Position numbers and translations under genes: made by a program. From NCBI GenBank assembly GCA_025716815.1, contig JAIXMN010000015.1:124001-188000 (forward strand): a stretch of 64,000 bases of DNA. The letters are read 5' to 3'. Below, piece by piece: positions 10,045 through 25,000 of this stretch. Origin of the DNA: Dichotomocladium elegans. Taxonomy: Eukaryota; Mucoromycota; Mucoromycetes; Mucorales; Lichtheimiaceae. Position 1 is the first letter of the stretch; each line of letters starts with the position of its first letter. The notes under the pieces were generated by a model, which searched no databases, was not told the DNA's origin, and worked only from the letters and a program-made list of their open reading frames with translations.

Positions 10045-11790
10045 CTAAACAGCAGCAAATACATATATGAGCGTAGATATTAAGCCAATGATAATGGCCA
10101 ACAACAGTTGTACAGAGCGCGTCTATTGAACAAATGTGTCATTGTTGGATTCTTCTGCACTTCAACAGCGCTTCATTTACCTGTACTATAGCTTCGATAG
10201 TCGGTTGCCCTTTGTTAACATGGTCTTGCTCGACTTGGAGCTGTGAGATGCGCTTTTCTAGGACTAGACATCGGCTCTCATAAGCCAATGACCGCTCCTT
10301 TTCCTCCATCAAGTTTTTCGTTAAACTGATACGCTGCTCCTCTGCAATCGTTTTCCAGCGTTCCACCTCAGATTCTTGTTCTGCTGTCGCATCTTCATTG
10401 CTTTGGTTACTGTTGTTCTTGACATGCATGTTCATCTCTTCCAAGTCACGGATCGTTTTCTGAAGCCGGCGAAGCTCCTGTGATGCCGACGCGATGGCTT
10501 GTCCTTGCTGCCTGGATTTTTCCTTGTAAGACCCCAGCTGTCCTTGTGTGTCTTCTAGCTTCTGCTGCAGCTCGGCAATTTGTGCATCCTAAATATTTTT
10601 TGTTTCCATCTTAGCTGTCGAAACTCATCGTCGGCTTTACTACTCACCGCCTTGGCAAGTTGGTCATCGTTGAGTGTTGCGTTAGCGTCACTAACAGCGT
10701 TCTTTATTGAGACCAATTGGTTTTCTACTTCTTTGGATTTTTGAATCTCTTGCTATGTCATATGTCACTGTAATCAGTCAATGTCCCTACACACACGCCC
10801 TATCATTGTTTCTTTTGGCTTTTTTTTTACCTGTAGTTTACTTATTAGTAAATCCCAGCTCCGAGTAGTCCATTTATTTGACACGGATGGAGGCGGTGAT
10901 GACATACCATCAGAAGCGACAATGGTCGACGTTATGGAGGAGATAGAGGACTTGCGCTTCACCTAATCGATATCCTTCTCTTTTGAGCCCACATCACGCT
11001 GACTTTGCTGCTTCTTTCCATGCAGACACACACACACATCCACGCGCGCAAGCGTACGTATATATATATATGTATACCTTGTTCGTACTGTTGCCGTTTG
11101 GAAGCCCGGCACTGAGCTCTTTCAGCGTGCTACTGTCCACCTGGGACAGTGTTGTGGGAATAATGTAGACTTGACAAGAGACCTTGTGGTATAAAACTAG
11201 CATGGCATCTCAGGGATCGGCATTTACGCATAATATGCGCCCGTCTCACTGGAATGGGGGAGAGCGTGGACAATCAAACTTACTGGAACCGTCTTCTTGG
11301 GAAATATCAATTCCAAACTCAAGTTGGTCAGACATTTTGAGCTCCATCGGCCCACTCTCTTCATTTTCGTCCGACAGTCGCTGACCATTAACGAATGTAC
11401 CGTTACTCGACTTGACATCTTTTATAAAAACCTGCGCAGTAGGCGTAAGATTATCGCACACACAGGAAAAGCAGAGGGAGGCGGCGAAAGAAAAAAAAAG
11501 ATGTCAGGGCTGTCTGCGACGATGCCCTGAGCGCATTCGCGCGCCCCTGCCCTTGCCCTCGTTTATGGCTCTACCTTTCCGTGATCATTCCAAATCTCTG
11601 CATGTGTCCTTGAGAGCACCTTGGAATCAAAATAACCATTGAACGGCCCTGGTGCTGTTTTCGACGATGTCTGGCGTCCAATACGGATGCGCGTATTGTC
11701 CCGCAGCTCGAGAGTCTTTGTCTGAAATGATGCATGCCGCGGCTGCAGGATCACAGTAACAGTTGTGCCTGATGTGTTGGGTTGGAGCAT
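10045..11790 (-). CDS. Tail-anchored FHA/coiled-coil protein, SLMAP/Far9-Vps64 type
   Basis: Likely membrane-anchored phosphothreonine reader of the STRIPAK-type complex (SLMAP in animals, Far9/Far10 in yeast, Csc1 in fission yeast). Seven exons are inferred: 11790-11575, 11431-11284, 11196-11078, 10962-10831, 10752-10648, 10588-10181 and 10122-10045, giving 401 residues. The FHA domain occupies about residues 10-150 with its hallmark residues: IRIGRQ, LSRTHAEI, KDVKSSNGTFVNG. A linker and coiled coil follow (about 200-370; Gln/Glu/Leu-rich, e.g. AELQQKLEDTQGQL). The last exon encodes a hydrophobic segment (SVQLLLAIIIGLISTLIYVF) three residues from the stop, a classic tail anchor. Without splicing, exon 6 reads on to a TGA at 10139-10141 and the anchor is lost. 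The anchor is what SLMAP and Far9/Far10 have, which supports the spliced form. Confidence 0.83.
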
Positions 11791-14700
11791 CGCAATCCTT
11801 TTGTTTTGTCGGGTGGGTGAATGGGACTCGGACAGCTCGGGTCCATCAGCTTACTGGAAAAAGAATTAGTCGCGATGAAGGTCGATGGTTGCGAGGCTGA
11901 TTGAATGAACGATAAAAGCTCGCAAGGGCAGATGGAGGAGGGAGATTATATAGAATAAACAAGGGAAAGTAAATAAAGAGAGTAAAAAGAATGGTCTGCT
12001 TGTGGAACTCGCTCGCTTTTTTTTTTTCTTCTTTTGTGGTGTGTTTCCATCATGCAGCCTTCATCGGAACACGCCCCACGCTGATATCCCATATCCTATG
12101 CGGTATACCTTGTTGTAAAAGCTATCATGTCAGTACGTAGATGCGTGAAAAGTAGTCGATATTTGCATGCAACCCAATAAAAAACGTGGTATTTGGCCCC
12201 TCAATGCATAAGTTGGCCAGTCAGTCGAAGATGATAGCTGCGACAATAGGCTGACTCTTCTGCCCACATAAAATGCATCTCTTTTACCATCGCACGCTGG
12301 GCACCTGTGCTCATATTTATCAACAAACTGCGTTTCTCTCAATCTTGCCTACAGTTGCACAATCATCGTGCGAAACACGTGCGCTAATACTGTCTCGTGT
12401 CCGTAGGGCAGAATCCGGCGTTCTGAGGAATGGCCATATTTAGATCCAAAAGCTATCCCTACTACTGTATATAATCGATAGAAAAGAGGATGTAAATTGG
12501 TTTTCTTGGTTTCGGATGTATGCACCTGGGAAGCGACGAATCCAGTCCATACCGTGACGCAACAACAGTCAAGAGTTATCAAGTGTGTGTCTCTCTCTGT
12601 CTCTGTCATGTAAGAATTCAGCGGGAATAAAATGCTCGGTTCTGCGAACTTCGGTCTTTGAAGATCAATTCAGGAAAAGCGCTTTAATTTACAGGTGTGG
12701 ATTTGCTATCATGGATAAGGGCTGTTATGACGAGCATAAGAAAGCGGACTGCACTGCTGCCTGATGTCGATGTATTCAGGAACACCAGCTACGGTTATTG
12801 CGTGTTCTTTTTAACATCGGTATTACAATAATAACAAGCCTTCCGACAGCAGATCCTCAAAGGCTATTTGAGTGCGACTTCGGATGAAGAAAAATGTCTT
12901 CCGTCATGGTCGCGTCATTGCGCATTCGATTGCGGTAGCCATGTTACAGTATGTCACTCGGTGGCTGTTGCTTTTAGGCTGGTTAGAAGGATAATACTAA
13001 CTCTTAATAATCCTGGGGAAGCGAAATGGAAGGGATGACATAGATGTGGCATAGGCCAGCTGCTGTGGAACGAGACACATGGCAAGTTTTTCAGCGTCAA
13101 ATGGCAGAATGCTTTCAGTTCTTGATTCATGACCCAGAAAAGAAGCCCGCCCACAGGCGTAAGGTTACACTTGGCGCCCTTCCAAGCCACGCTATGACGT
13201 TGAGCCGAGACGGTAGGCCCATGATACGCTTCTCAACGTATTTTTTCGCTTTTTTATCGGACGATTGCTTTCGGCCCCGTAGACCAATGATCTTGACTAT
13301 AGAGTAATTTCGCTTTTCCTCCCTCAAACGGCGTGAGAGCAGGCTACGTAGCAAATACAATGTATTATAAACCATTGGGTGCATTCACATATATTATATA
13401 TTCGATACGTATCAGAGCATGCAACCATGTATCAAACCAGCATTTTTTTTATATTGACGAAGAAGAGGGGACGTTGTGCGCGAGTGACTCTCTCTGCATT
13501 CAGCTGTAAAGTCTTACAGTGCTTTTCAAGTGATGTACAGACGGGCACTGCCTGTTTGGGAATAAGAGTCGCATTTTTTCTTTTCTCTTATAGCCATTTT
13601 ACGTTCTGAATTAAGCAATCTATTTTTTTTTTACAAAAAAGGACAAGGCCATGACGTTGATGAGCATAGCTGTCCTGAACCTATCGGCTATGTATATCGT
13701 TGATGAAAAATGTATTCTCTTCAACCCCTTTGGTTTTCACACAGAATATCTGCGCAGTCTACCTTGCACGGGTAACCTGACCTCGTTGCTACGCATATCC
13801 CCTAGCGAAAGGATACAGATATTCGAATGAAAGAAGCAGACTTTAAGCGCGACTAAACGAATAAAGAGAAGCTCAGATTTTTCAAGATGATCTTTGAGAA
13901 GGCCTTGAGTGCATTAGCTATGCAAAACAGTGATGAGTCATGTTCGTGCAGCTCAGCGACGGACGTTACAGCACGGAAAAAATCCTAAAAACATTTTTAA
14001 GAAACCTAGACGCAGAGGCCGTTCACATGTCCTTGACGAATACCACAAGAGGATTATATTAGACTGGGTTGATGAGACTCCGTCCATTGTCCTAGAGCAG
14101 CTGATGGGACAATTGCTCCAGAGATTTGAAGATCTCTAAAACGACGCTCCGGTTTCAGCCTGTAGCCTTGATTGGGTGTGCCGATGGATATGACTGACAT
14201 TGACTTTACCAAAACACTGTGTTTCCCTTTACTAAGTCTGGATTCCATATTAACATGAAGCGTAACATGTGATGGTCCAAGAAAGGATGGCTTGCAACGG
14301 TTACAGTGCCAAAGATAAGAACGAAAGCAACTACCGTCTTGGGAGCGATATCATCCCTATGTACGTTAATATTAAATGTAGCTTGAGACTGCCACAACCA
14401 CTAGTCAAGAAAAGAAAAAGTATGGGGCAATCTGAGGTCATAAGTAAAGAAATTGTAGCCGAATATTTTCTCGACGTTCTTAAGGCGACGATGGACGAAA
14501 TGAATAAGTATGAACATCTGAACGGCCATAATTGATGATGGATAATGTACCTATTCACAACGCTGAAGATATCGATGAACCTATCTGTCATCCTACACAC
14601 CTGAACTCAATCCTATTAAAGAGTTTGGTCGATTGCAAAGAGCAAAGTGAAACCCAAAAGGTTCTTGGAGACCAAGACATTGATGACTCGAATCAATGAA

Positions 14701-16532
14701 GCATCGGATACTGTAGCTTAAAGTTAAGCGCTTTTGAAAGATTATCTCTCATTCTTACAAGTGTCTGGTTAACTGTGGTATAGTGACTCCCCATTATAGT
14801 AATACCGTGTTTCCTACCAAATCATATCAACACAACGGATTATCACTATGACGAGTTGGAATAAGCCCTGCCAGGCCAATATGGTACTGTAAAAGCGTAT
14901 CAATATAGCGAAATATCGTAGTAACACATAACATTATAACAGGCGGCCGCGGTATTGGGGGAAGCTATGAACCGACTTTGGATAATTCTACAGAGACCAT
15001 CATGGTATGTATATGCATAAGGAAGGAAAGGGCGAACTTGATCAGATATCCGATACTTGTTTGTAATTGCTAATATGCGTATAACCACATACGTGTTCGA
15101 CTAAGGCCCTGTGAACACACACTTTCCTGGATCATCCATGGACTGATGAGTTAAAAGGGATGTGTTGCTAAGTATATGCATCAAACTGACGCTGCAGACT
15201 GCCACGTGGAGCTGTTGATGCCTTGATAACGTCATCTGTTGACAGCACAACCACGTTCACCCCCGAGAAAAAAAAAGGCCCATTTACGTATATTTGTCTG
15301 CAGTAATATTGTGTGTTGAATGTCTAGTATACAATAAGCATCATGAAGATGAGTATCATAGATGTGAGCTTTATGGAAAGGGTTATCATATGATACGCCT
15401 CGATGTGTACTGCAGTAAAAAATGTTATGGTTGATTGCCCATCCCTTATTTCACCTTGATTTCCTATACTACTGGGAAAGTCGAGGAATTTGCTCTCTCA
15501 ATGAATTCCAACCTGACCTTCTCTTCCGCGTTCTCATCCGGTATGAATCTTTTGTTTGCAATCTAATATTCACTTTCTTATATAGATCGATCAATTGTAC
15601 CTGTAATTGATGAGTCAGAGAAGAGAGAAAGGGCTCCTAGACAACTTTCGGCTCGTTTCCTGCCGCTTCCATGTGCCTCATTCCGGTACCTTTCTCCTCT
15701 CACTGCAGGCCTCCTCATCCTCCTCCTCACATTTTCCGTCCTGGTTATCGCCAGGACACCGATACTGAAGTATACGAGGAAAATTACCATTTCCAGTTGA
15801 CTAATGAATGTCAATCCATCATTAATCTACTGATACGATGCGACTTTTTGTATATAATCCTATCTCCTGTCCAGAGTTTGTTTCGGAACCATGTGGCAAT
15901 TGTTATGCGGATGAATGACATGGGGAGAGTCATTGTCTACGTACTGTTTCTTAGCGCATAGTAGTAGTGATCGTATTTTTTTGGGGGGGGAGAAGATGAA
16001 CACCGTTCCTGTCCTCCCATTGGTTCCAAAATATCGAGGATTTTAAAGTTTCGGTATCCCTGGATCCAAATTCGGAAGCTCTCGACTCCATAGGCGATTT
16101 TCCCAAATGTTTACCATCTGTCTTCCCAATGTATGCAGCTTACTAATCAAACCAGGTCACTCCAAGTTATTATTTTTCATCTGATAGCAGCGTATTCTGT
16201 CAGGTATTTCCCACCGACTCATATATCTGGCCTGTGTTTCTTTCCCGTGTGAGGAGAGTCGAGGCCAGGCCCGTCTCTAATATTTAGCGTTTCCAACCAC
16301 TCTATCTAATTAGACACTTTATGTTGATGATGTGTCCAATTCGGGACGGTCGGATTTGATGAGGAGGCAAGGTCATACTCCGCTGGAAATGTTTAACAAT
16401 GGTAAACATGAGTCATAGCGATAAAATTCAATATATAGGGGGTGGGCGTGCACGTCTTGACGTAGATTAGCAGATACTCGCCATCCTTCATCGTCTCCTC
16501 CTTTCGAATCAAACCTCTCCCCCCCCATTAGA
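11791..16532. other. Gene-poor 4.7-kb region with transposon debris
   Basis: No intact gene is supportable. The segment 11791-12120 holds the promoter of the FHA gene. From 12120 to 13900 there are only short open frames without recognisable motifs. From about 13930 to 14715 lies a broken IS630/Tc1-like transposase (listed separately). From 14715 to 16450 I see nothing recognisable. The stretch just before 16533 is the likely promoter of the acyltransferase gene, with a TATATAGGG-like string near 16431-16441. Confidence 0.55.
13930..14715 (+). pseudogene. Degenerate IS630/Tc1-mariner-like transposase relic
   Basis: Fragments of one DDE transposase lie in the correct order on the + strand but in shifting frames with internal stops. 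First is a helix-turn-helix piece (HVLDEYHKRIILDWVDETPS, about 14027-14086). Next come fragments with GFHINMKRNM, WSKKGWLATVTVPK and KATTVLGAIS (about 14240-14345). Then a long stretch reads VKKRKSMGQ to DVLKATMDEMNKYEHLNGHN (14404-14532). The catalytic-Asp segment MDNVPIHN follows (14539-14562), and finally the third catalytic motif PELNPIKEF (around 14600-14627) continuing out of frame to TKTLMTRINEA. At least three frameshifts and one TGA are visible, so it cannot encode a working transposase. No terminal inverted repeats were found by eye. Confidence 0.78.
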
Positions 16533-17933
16533 ATGACAGTTACACAGCAGCGCGGGGTTGGACTCCTGGAGAAATATCAGATTTCAAAGCTACTCACAAA
16601 GTGCTACGGCTCGGTGTCAAACACAGCCTTGTTGCGCCACAGGACAGCGCGGCCTGACTCTGATCCGGAAGCCATCCAGACCTTTTATCTCAAAGCACTC
16701 CATCCAGCCCTCTCCCGTCTTGTCAAGAAACATCCATTCCTGAGTGTGATCCCTGTCGATGTGGACCAGCCGACGGCGCATTTTGCTCTCCTCGAGTCAT
16801 ATGACCTGCGCGACATTGTCCACGTGAATCCGTCGTTCCGATACTGGGAACACCTTTCCGATTTGATCCGCGGTGCTGTCAAGTACGAATTTGACCACTT
16901 GCGCCCGAATGGTCTACCGATGTGGAGCCTCCAGATCGACGTGCACCCGGATCGGCCATACGAATGCGCAATGACGCTCATCGTGTACCATCTCATCATG
17001 GATGGTCGGAGTGTCCTTGTATTTTGGCGGGATCTGCTGAACGAGTTAAAGATGATCGGCGGCGGCGAATCGCAACAGCAGCAACCGTTTGTGGTGGCGT
17101 GTGACCCCGACGCAGTGGTTCCTCCTCCTTACGAAGAGCGCAACCCGGTGCTCCGGGCATCGACCGCGCTGTGGGGCACCAAGGAAGATGAGGCGCAGAT
17201 GTGGCAGGGAGACTACGAGGCCAATCGCGATCCTGCAACTGCCCAATGCGACACGGACGTGCGACAGTTCAAGGTAGACGGCGATGCGTGGGCAAAGATC
17301 GTCAGCACCTCAAAGTCCCACGGGGTCACGCCCCACGCACCCATCATGATCGCATGCGTATCTGCCTTTGCTGAACTCTATCCGGGCCGCGTCTTGCGCA
17401 CAATGACCGCAGTCAACACAAGGCCGCTCTGCAACCCGCCTGTACCTGACGACGAATTCGGCAACTTCTTTGGCGTCTTCTTCAAATTCTGGCGATCCGC
17501 AGCAGCCATGCACGAGAAGAAGAGCTTCTGGGATCAGTGTATCGAGTATCAAAACTTCGTCAGGGAACACAAGACCAGCGCTGCCGCATTCACACAGAAC
17601 GTCCTCAGACCTCTCGAGTCATTTCCCGAGAGCTTTTGCAGGTTCTGGACAGACAACTTGACAAAGTACGCCCTCGGTCGACCCGGAGGCATTGCGCTTT
17701 CGGACCTGGGCATCTTGAGAACCGACGCACAGAGCTCCGAGTGGACCCTCGAGGAGATCTACTTTTCCCAGGCCGCCCACATGTATACCCTCGCCATGGG
17801 CCTCAACGTAATCAGCTTACCGCATGGCATGTTTGGAACCCTTTGCTGGCACAAAGGTGCAGTCGACCCTGCAAAGGCGGATCGATTTGGTGGTTTGGTG
17901 GCCAAGAAACTCGAGGAAATTGCTGGTCAATAG
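16533..17933 (+). CDS. Condensation/AATase-fold acyltransferase-like protein
   Basis: Single-exon gene of 466 residues, unusual here because nearly every other gene has introns. The sequence has the chloramphenicol-acetyltransferase/condensation-fold hallmark HxxxDG as YHLIMDG near residues 151-157, and a second family-like segment EFGNFFGVFFKF near 309-320. This is the architecture of alcohol O-acetyltransferases (Atf-like, AATase family) and PapA/condensation-type acyltransferases, which move an acyl group from a CoA or carrier thioester to an alcohol. The N-terminus (LLEKYQISKLLTKCYGSVSN) is also typical. No signal peptide or membrane segment is evident. The flanking DNA upstream is transposon-rich and the coding region is more GC-rich than its surroundings. 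Substrate is unknown. Confidence 0.7.
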   Translation: MTVTQQRGVGLLEKYQISKLLTKCYGSVSNTALLRHRTARPDSDPEAIQTFYLKALHPALSRLVKKHPFLSVIPVDVDQPTAHFALLESYDLRDIVHVNPSFRYWEHLSDLIRGAVKYEFDHLRPNGLPMWSLQIDVHPDRPYECAMTLIVYHLIMDGRSVLVFWRDLLNELKMIGGGESQQQQPFVVACDPDAVVPPPYEERNPVLRASTALWGTKEDEAQMWQGDYEANRDPATAQCDTDVRQFKVDGDAWAKIVSTSKSHGVTPHAPIMIACVSAFAELYPGRVLRTMTAVNTRPLCNPPVPDDEFGNFFGVFFKFWRSAAAMHEKKSFWDQCIEYQNFVREHKTSAAAFTQNVLRPLESFPESFCRFWTDNLTKYALGRPGGIALSDLGILRTDAQSSEWTLEEIYFSQAAHMYTLAMGLNVISLPHGMFGTLCWHKGAVDPAKADRFGGLVAKKLEEIAGQ

Positions 17934-18053
17934 AACCTAATTAGCAAATTGCACTGAAAGATGAAAACTTTATCTCCTTTTTTTGGGGGGTTCTAAAATC
18001 TAAGATGAATGGCTTGTTTGTATGTGTGTCTAAATGAGAGGAACGGAGTGCAC

Positions 18054-20092
<2,039 letters not shown>

Positions 20093-20738
20093 GTTCGTCA
20101 AAACGTCAAAAAAAAAAGAAGCGTTGGGGGGAGGAAGCTCGCCCGACGACTTTTATGACCAGGGTGAAAGGATCTCAATCTCCGAATGGTTGTGTGCCAC
20201 CCAATCCTTGCCGGCGATAACCATCCGTGACGTATAAACAACAGCCCGCTCATCCCCACTCCTTCCGTAGGGAACGGGAGGGGTTCACTGAAATGGGATC
20301 GCCAATGTAGCAGCCTGGCAGCATTGCTGATATTCGAAAATTTTCACCCCCTCCATTGGAAAGCAGATTTACCTTTTCAAGCTCAAAACAAGCTGCTATT
20401 TTATGAGTTCCCTAGTACCAAAACAGTTGAGGTCGGTTTGCAGCTGAAACTGGATGAAGACAACACATGCTAGGGGCAGACGAAATTACATTTACACAAA
20501 AAAAGAAGTTACGTAATATGCATCCGGGCCGCTCACTCAGAACGATACACAAAGCAAAAGGCACGAATCTTCTCGAACCAAGGAGTAAGATGAGGTACGT
20601 ATCAAGTCTTTAGAGCGAAAAAAAAAAGAAAAAAAGATATACAACTGCAGATAGAACAACTAGAGTATTCAGCTATCCACAACAGGACTCTGAGAATATG
20701 TGGGGATGGAACAGAGTGGCTTTTTTTTCAGGATCTAT
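20093..20738. other. Intergenic between fumarase start and DnaJ stop
   Basis: About 645 bases holding the fumarase promoter (to the right of 20092) and the DnaJ 3' UTR. There are A-runs at 20105-20115 and 20610-20635. I see no gene. Confidence 0.5.
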
Positions 20739-22011
20739 TTACTGCTGGGCGCACTGGACACCAGGACCGCCTCTGGGATCTTCGTCCTCATCAGCTTCAT
20801 ATGCCTGTGATCTCTGAGACTGGTACCCATCGGCATCAGCCATAACAACTTCGTCAACGACCTTGGAACCAAAGGCAGGAAGAGGCTGTCGAGGAGGCAG
20901 GATCTCATTGAGCTTGGCAATGGTGTCGGCGTCGGCCCAGTTAGGGGAGGGGAACTCGACAGCGAACTTGATAAAAAGATGTCCGTGGTCGTGGTGGCGA
21001 TAGGTGGGCATACCTTCGTTGGGAATAACCTTGATCATATCGGGCTTGATGGCTTCACCAGGAAGAACAGTGACGAGGAGGATACGTTCGTCAAGGTGGG
21101 GAATAGCAAATTGACCGCCAGCAAGTGCAGTCAAAAGATCAATTTTGGCCTCATAGATGAGATCGTCACCCTTACGCTGGAATCGGGGATGAGGCTTCTC
21201 ATCAATGGCAATGATGATGTCGCCAGGGGTGATACCAGGCGCCTGATCACCCTCGCCCTTGAAAGTGATGCGCTGGCCGTCTCGCATGCCCTTGTCGATA
21301 AAGACTTCCAGGATCTTGCGCTCGCTGATCACCTTCTTGCCCATACAGTGCTTGCAACGGTCCTTTTCGTTGATAACCTCACCCTCACCACGGCAGTCGC
21401 CGCAGGGCTGCTGGATTTGTTGAACCATAGGACCCATCTGTCGCATAATGATACGAACACCATTGCCGTTACAGGAACGGCAGGTCTGAACAGCACCTTC
21501 CTTGCCACCACGGCCTTCGCAGCGAGAACAAAGAACGCTCTTCTGAAGGGCAAGTTTGGACGTCTTTCCGACATAGAGATCCTCAAGAGAAACTTTGAGA
21601 TGGTGCATCATATCTTTGCCACGACGAGGTCCCTGAGGACGTCCCGAACGACCGCCGCCGCCAAAGATGCCGCCGCCGAACAACTGCGAGAAAAGATCTT
21701 CTGCGTCCATGCCGCCCATGCCAGGTCCACCACTCAAGCCCTCCTCACCGTACTGATCGTACATCTGTCTCTTTTCGGGATCAGACAGAATCTCGTATGC
21801 ATGAGAGATCTCCTTGAATTTGTCACCAGCCTCAGGGTTCTATCAACCCCAATTCTGTCAGCTATGAACAATCAGCAAATCACACAACGTCATCACATAC
21901 CTTATCCGGGTGGTACTTGAGGGCAAGCTTTCTGTAAGCCTTCTTTAACTCGTTTTCGGAGGCATCAGGGCTGACGCCAAGGACGTCGTAGTACTTTGAT
22001 TCCCGGACCAT
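20739..22011 (-). CDS. Class A DnaJ co-chaperone with CaaX box (Ydj1 type)
   Basis: Hsp40 partner that delivers clients to Hsp70 and stimulates its ATPase. Two exons, 22011-21901 and 21839-20739, giving 403 residues (yeast Ydj1 is of similar length). The J domain is at residues 1-68 with HPD at 34-36; the single intron falls right after HPDK. A Gly/Phe-rich region ([12 protein letters not shown]) is followed by four zinc-finger repeats, [24 protein letters not shown] and CKHCMGKK. C-terminal substrate-binding domains follow, and the protein ends in CAQQ, a CaaX farnesylation motif as in Ydj1, which would place it on the cytosolic face of the ER or mitochondria. All catalytic and zinc residues are present. 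Confidence 0.95.
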
Positions 22012-25000
22012 GGGTGAGCAAGAATTGATTGGTAAAGAAAGAGGAAGAGCAAAAGAAGCGAAGAGAACCGGCAAGAACCCTAATGAACTCCGCAACACCA
22101 GGCACAGTTCTTTAAGAAAAAATTTTGTTGGTTGGGTGTCATTGAAAAAAAAGGGGGTTGCGGATCGGGGACGGAAATCGGGCGGTCTAAGGGTCGACCA
22201 AGTGAGGCAACTCCTTGCTCCTCCTCCCATTACACTTGGCTAGTTCTCTCTTCATCGGCAACGTAGAAACATCCAGTCCTACCTTTTTGTTTGTATCGCC
22301 CGCAAAAAAAACCGTCTCTCCAAGGGTAAAATGAGAGCGCTGTCGGTACATAGGAAGGATCTATTTTTTTCTCATTACAATTATGGAAACTAAATCTGGC
22401 TGGGTTGCCCTTGAAGGAAGTCACTCGTCGCAGCCATCTTAAACAGCTGAACTTTTTCATCTTGTACCCGGGCGTCAATATCATGCAAGCCATCCGCTTT
22501 TCTTTAGGCGTGTCCGCATATAGTTTTCATGGTTAACATAACCACTCGCTCGGTAGACTTGTTAGTAAACGTAGTGTCGACTGCAAAGCCTTTGCTATCA
22601 TCCTTTTCGAGACCAATATTAAGACTTTGAGGTGTACCTTTCTTAAGGTTTATTGAGCTAGTGAATACGCAGTTACGTATCAGAAGGCCTCTGCATAATA
22701 TTCTCATCACAAATGTAAACTCGAGCTTATGTCGCTACTGCTGCTCCTGCTTCTTCGGTAGAGTTAAAAGTGTCTTCTACCTATAAAGAGAAAAAGTGAC
22801 TGAAAGTCTCAGAAAAATGAAACAAATATGTTTTACTTGCATTCATTATTCCAAAGCAAGGCCCGTCACGGGGTAGGCGTTTTAAGCAACATGCAATTCG
22901 GAAGGTACCGTCATTAAGGGCCTATAGCTTGCTATCCCACAGAAGACCTTTTCTACTGCGATGTATCTATGTACAAGACTGCATAGTGGAGTTTTCTGCT
23001 GCCGGGATGCAATTGAACATAATCTTATGAATGAACTTAAAAAAATTTGGGATCTACGAGTGCCAGTAATATCTATCTCTACTTCATTTTCCAAAATCGC
23101 ATAAAATTACATGAATTGTCGTATTAGCAGGTAAAAAGAATTCGTTAATCCACAGAAAACACAAAGCCATCTTTACACTTTGACTTACCAACCCGGCTCA
23201 TACCCGGCGTATCCTGGTAGCACATGGCGATAAGCATGGCAGAGGGATTGGGTGGTGCCCCAGGAGCAATGGCAGGAAAAAGAACAGGCAATACCAAAAG
23301 CAACGGCTCCTCGGTAAAAAAAAAAAGGGGGGGAAATACTCTGCCAAATCACGGCCCGACCGAGCGATCCGGCATCCTTATGACCTCTCTTCCATGACTC
23401 ATCAAGTATGGGTGCGACTAGTCAATCTACGAAAGACAGAAGATGTTAGGTGCGATTCTGGGCAATTCTCAATTCCTATTTTTGTGATCTTGCGACTTTC
23501 AAACTGCTAGGATGTGATTCCAATTCTGGAAACGAAGTATATCACCTAGGCAATGTGGAAAGACTATGGTGTCCCACATTAAAGCGAGCATTTTCTGTTG
23601 TTACACCTATGTTCTGATATCCATTCGCGAGACTGCGATAATAAACTGCGGGAACACGTCGGGCTATTATATACTCTACATACTCAGCGTTATTTTACAG
23701 AGTTCACATTTCAACATTGATAGGAAAGCATCCAGGTATTTAAACCCCACTTCATATATGACTATGGATTCTCTTGATACTGGTACGCGCAGTTTTGAAT
23801 CTCCGCGCTGCTCATGATGCCTATTTCACTAAAACTACGATGAACAGTATGATATGGCTCAGGAACTGGTTGTTAGTTAACATGCAGATGAACGAATTAT
23901 AAAACTGTGTGGATAACATTCTGATAATAATTTGTTTGACATAGGCTCAAGTCGTGTCAACAGGTAATATTTTGATCAGCATGATTTCCGGAGGAATTCT
24001 GATTCTTTTTCCTTTTTGATCACTCACAAATATCGGGATGGTTTTCGCTTTCCTGCTGACGTTAACAACCTCAGTTGCTATAATTATGCAGAAAACCGAA
24101 AGGAAACCATGCCTCATGAGTTGTGTAACCAGGGATGCGTGGTGATATGGGAGCAACATCGTCGAAATCTTCGGTCGACTTGTTTCTTCAAGTAACAAAC
24201 ACACGCATAAGCGCATTACAATTTTTCCGCGTGGATGCGCGCGCGCGCACATACGGTTTTAATGGCGGTGGCGCTACTTTAGGTAAAATGCCTAAAAATA
24301 CACGACAACGTCTGTGCTTGCTTCTAGGTCTTCGCTGCGAAGATACATTTGAGAGACGCATGTATTGCTGCTAATTTGCGCGCGAGAGCACACATCGAGC
24401 GGATATCTGCGTGTATAAGTATGTGCCTAAACGCAATTAAACAGCGTGAACTACTCTGAAGTTTGAAGGATAGGAAAGCGGGAGTCGAATTCCCTTGTAT
24501 CCAGCAAAGTCAGAGCTAGAAGAGCCAACGGTGGATTTTTTTACATGAAGACTGGGGACGTCTGCTGATTAAAGCCCGTCGAGGGTCAACGGACGGGGGA
24601 TGGCGGGGAGGTGAGACGTAGCAAATGGTATGGATCACGTGTATGTAGGCTGAGTTTGGGCCCAGGGTTCGGTCCCGACGCAGGCAAGGAGAAAGGATAC
24701 AACCCCAAAGATGTATTTTAGAGGCGATGAGTAATGGTAAGCGCGGTGACGTGTGACAGACGGAAGGCGACGTCCGGTAGAAGGGGAGAAAAAAAGTTTT
24801 TCGTACTTGATAAACAAAATCTAGACTCCATTGCGCGAAACATAGCCAATGACAAAGCATGAATTGCGACAAGGGCTTGGTGAGCGAGATGATGCAGGCA
24901 AGGAAAGAGTCGTACGAAACCGCTAGCAATAGCAGCGTACAAGGATGGAAGCGAGGTGAAGGACGATATGGCAGCGAAGAGAAGGAAGGGAAGTAGACCG

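Noticed and set aside
20979..21920. 313-codon open frame on + opposite the DnaJ gene
   Set aside because: It is antisense to the zinc-finger and C-terminal domains of the DnaJ protein and crosses its intron.
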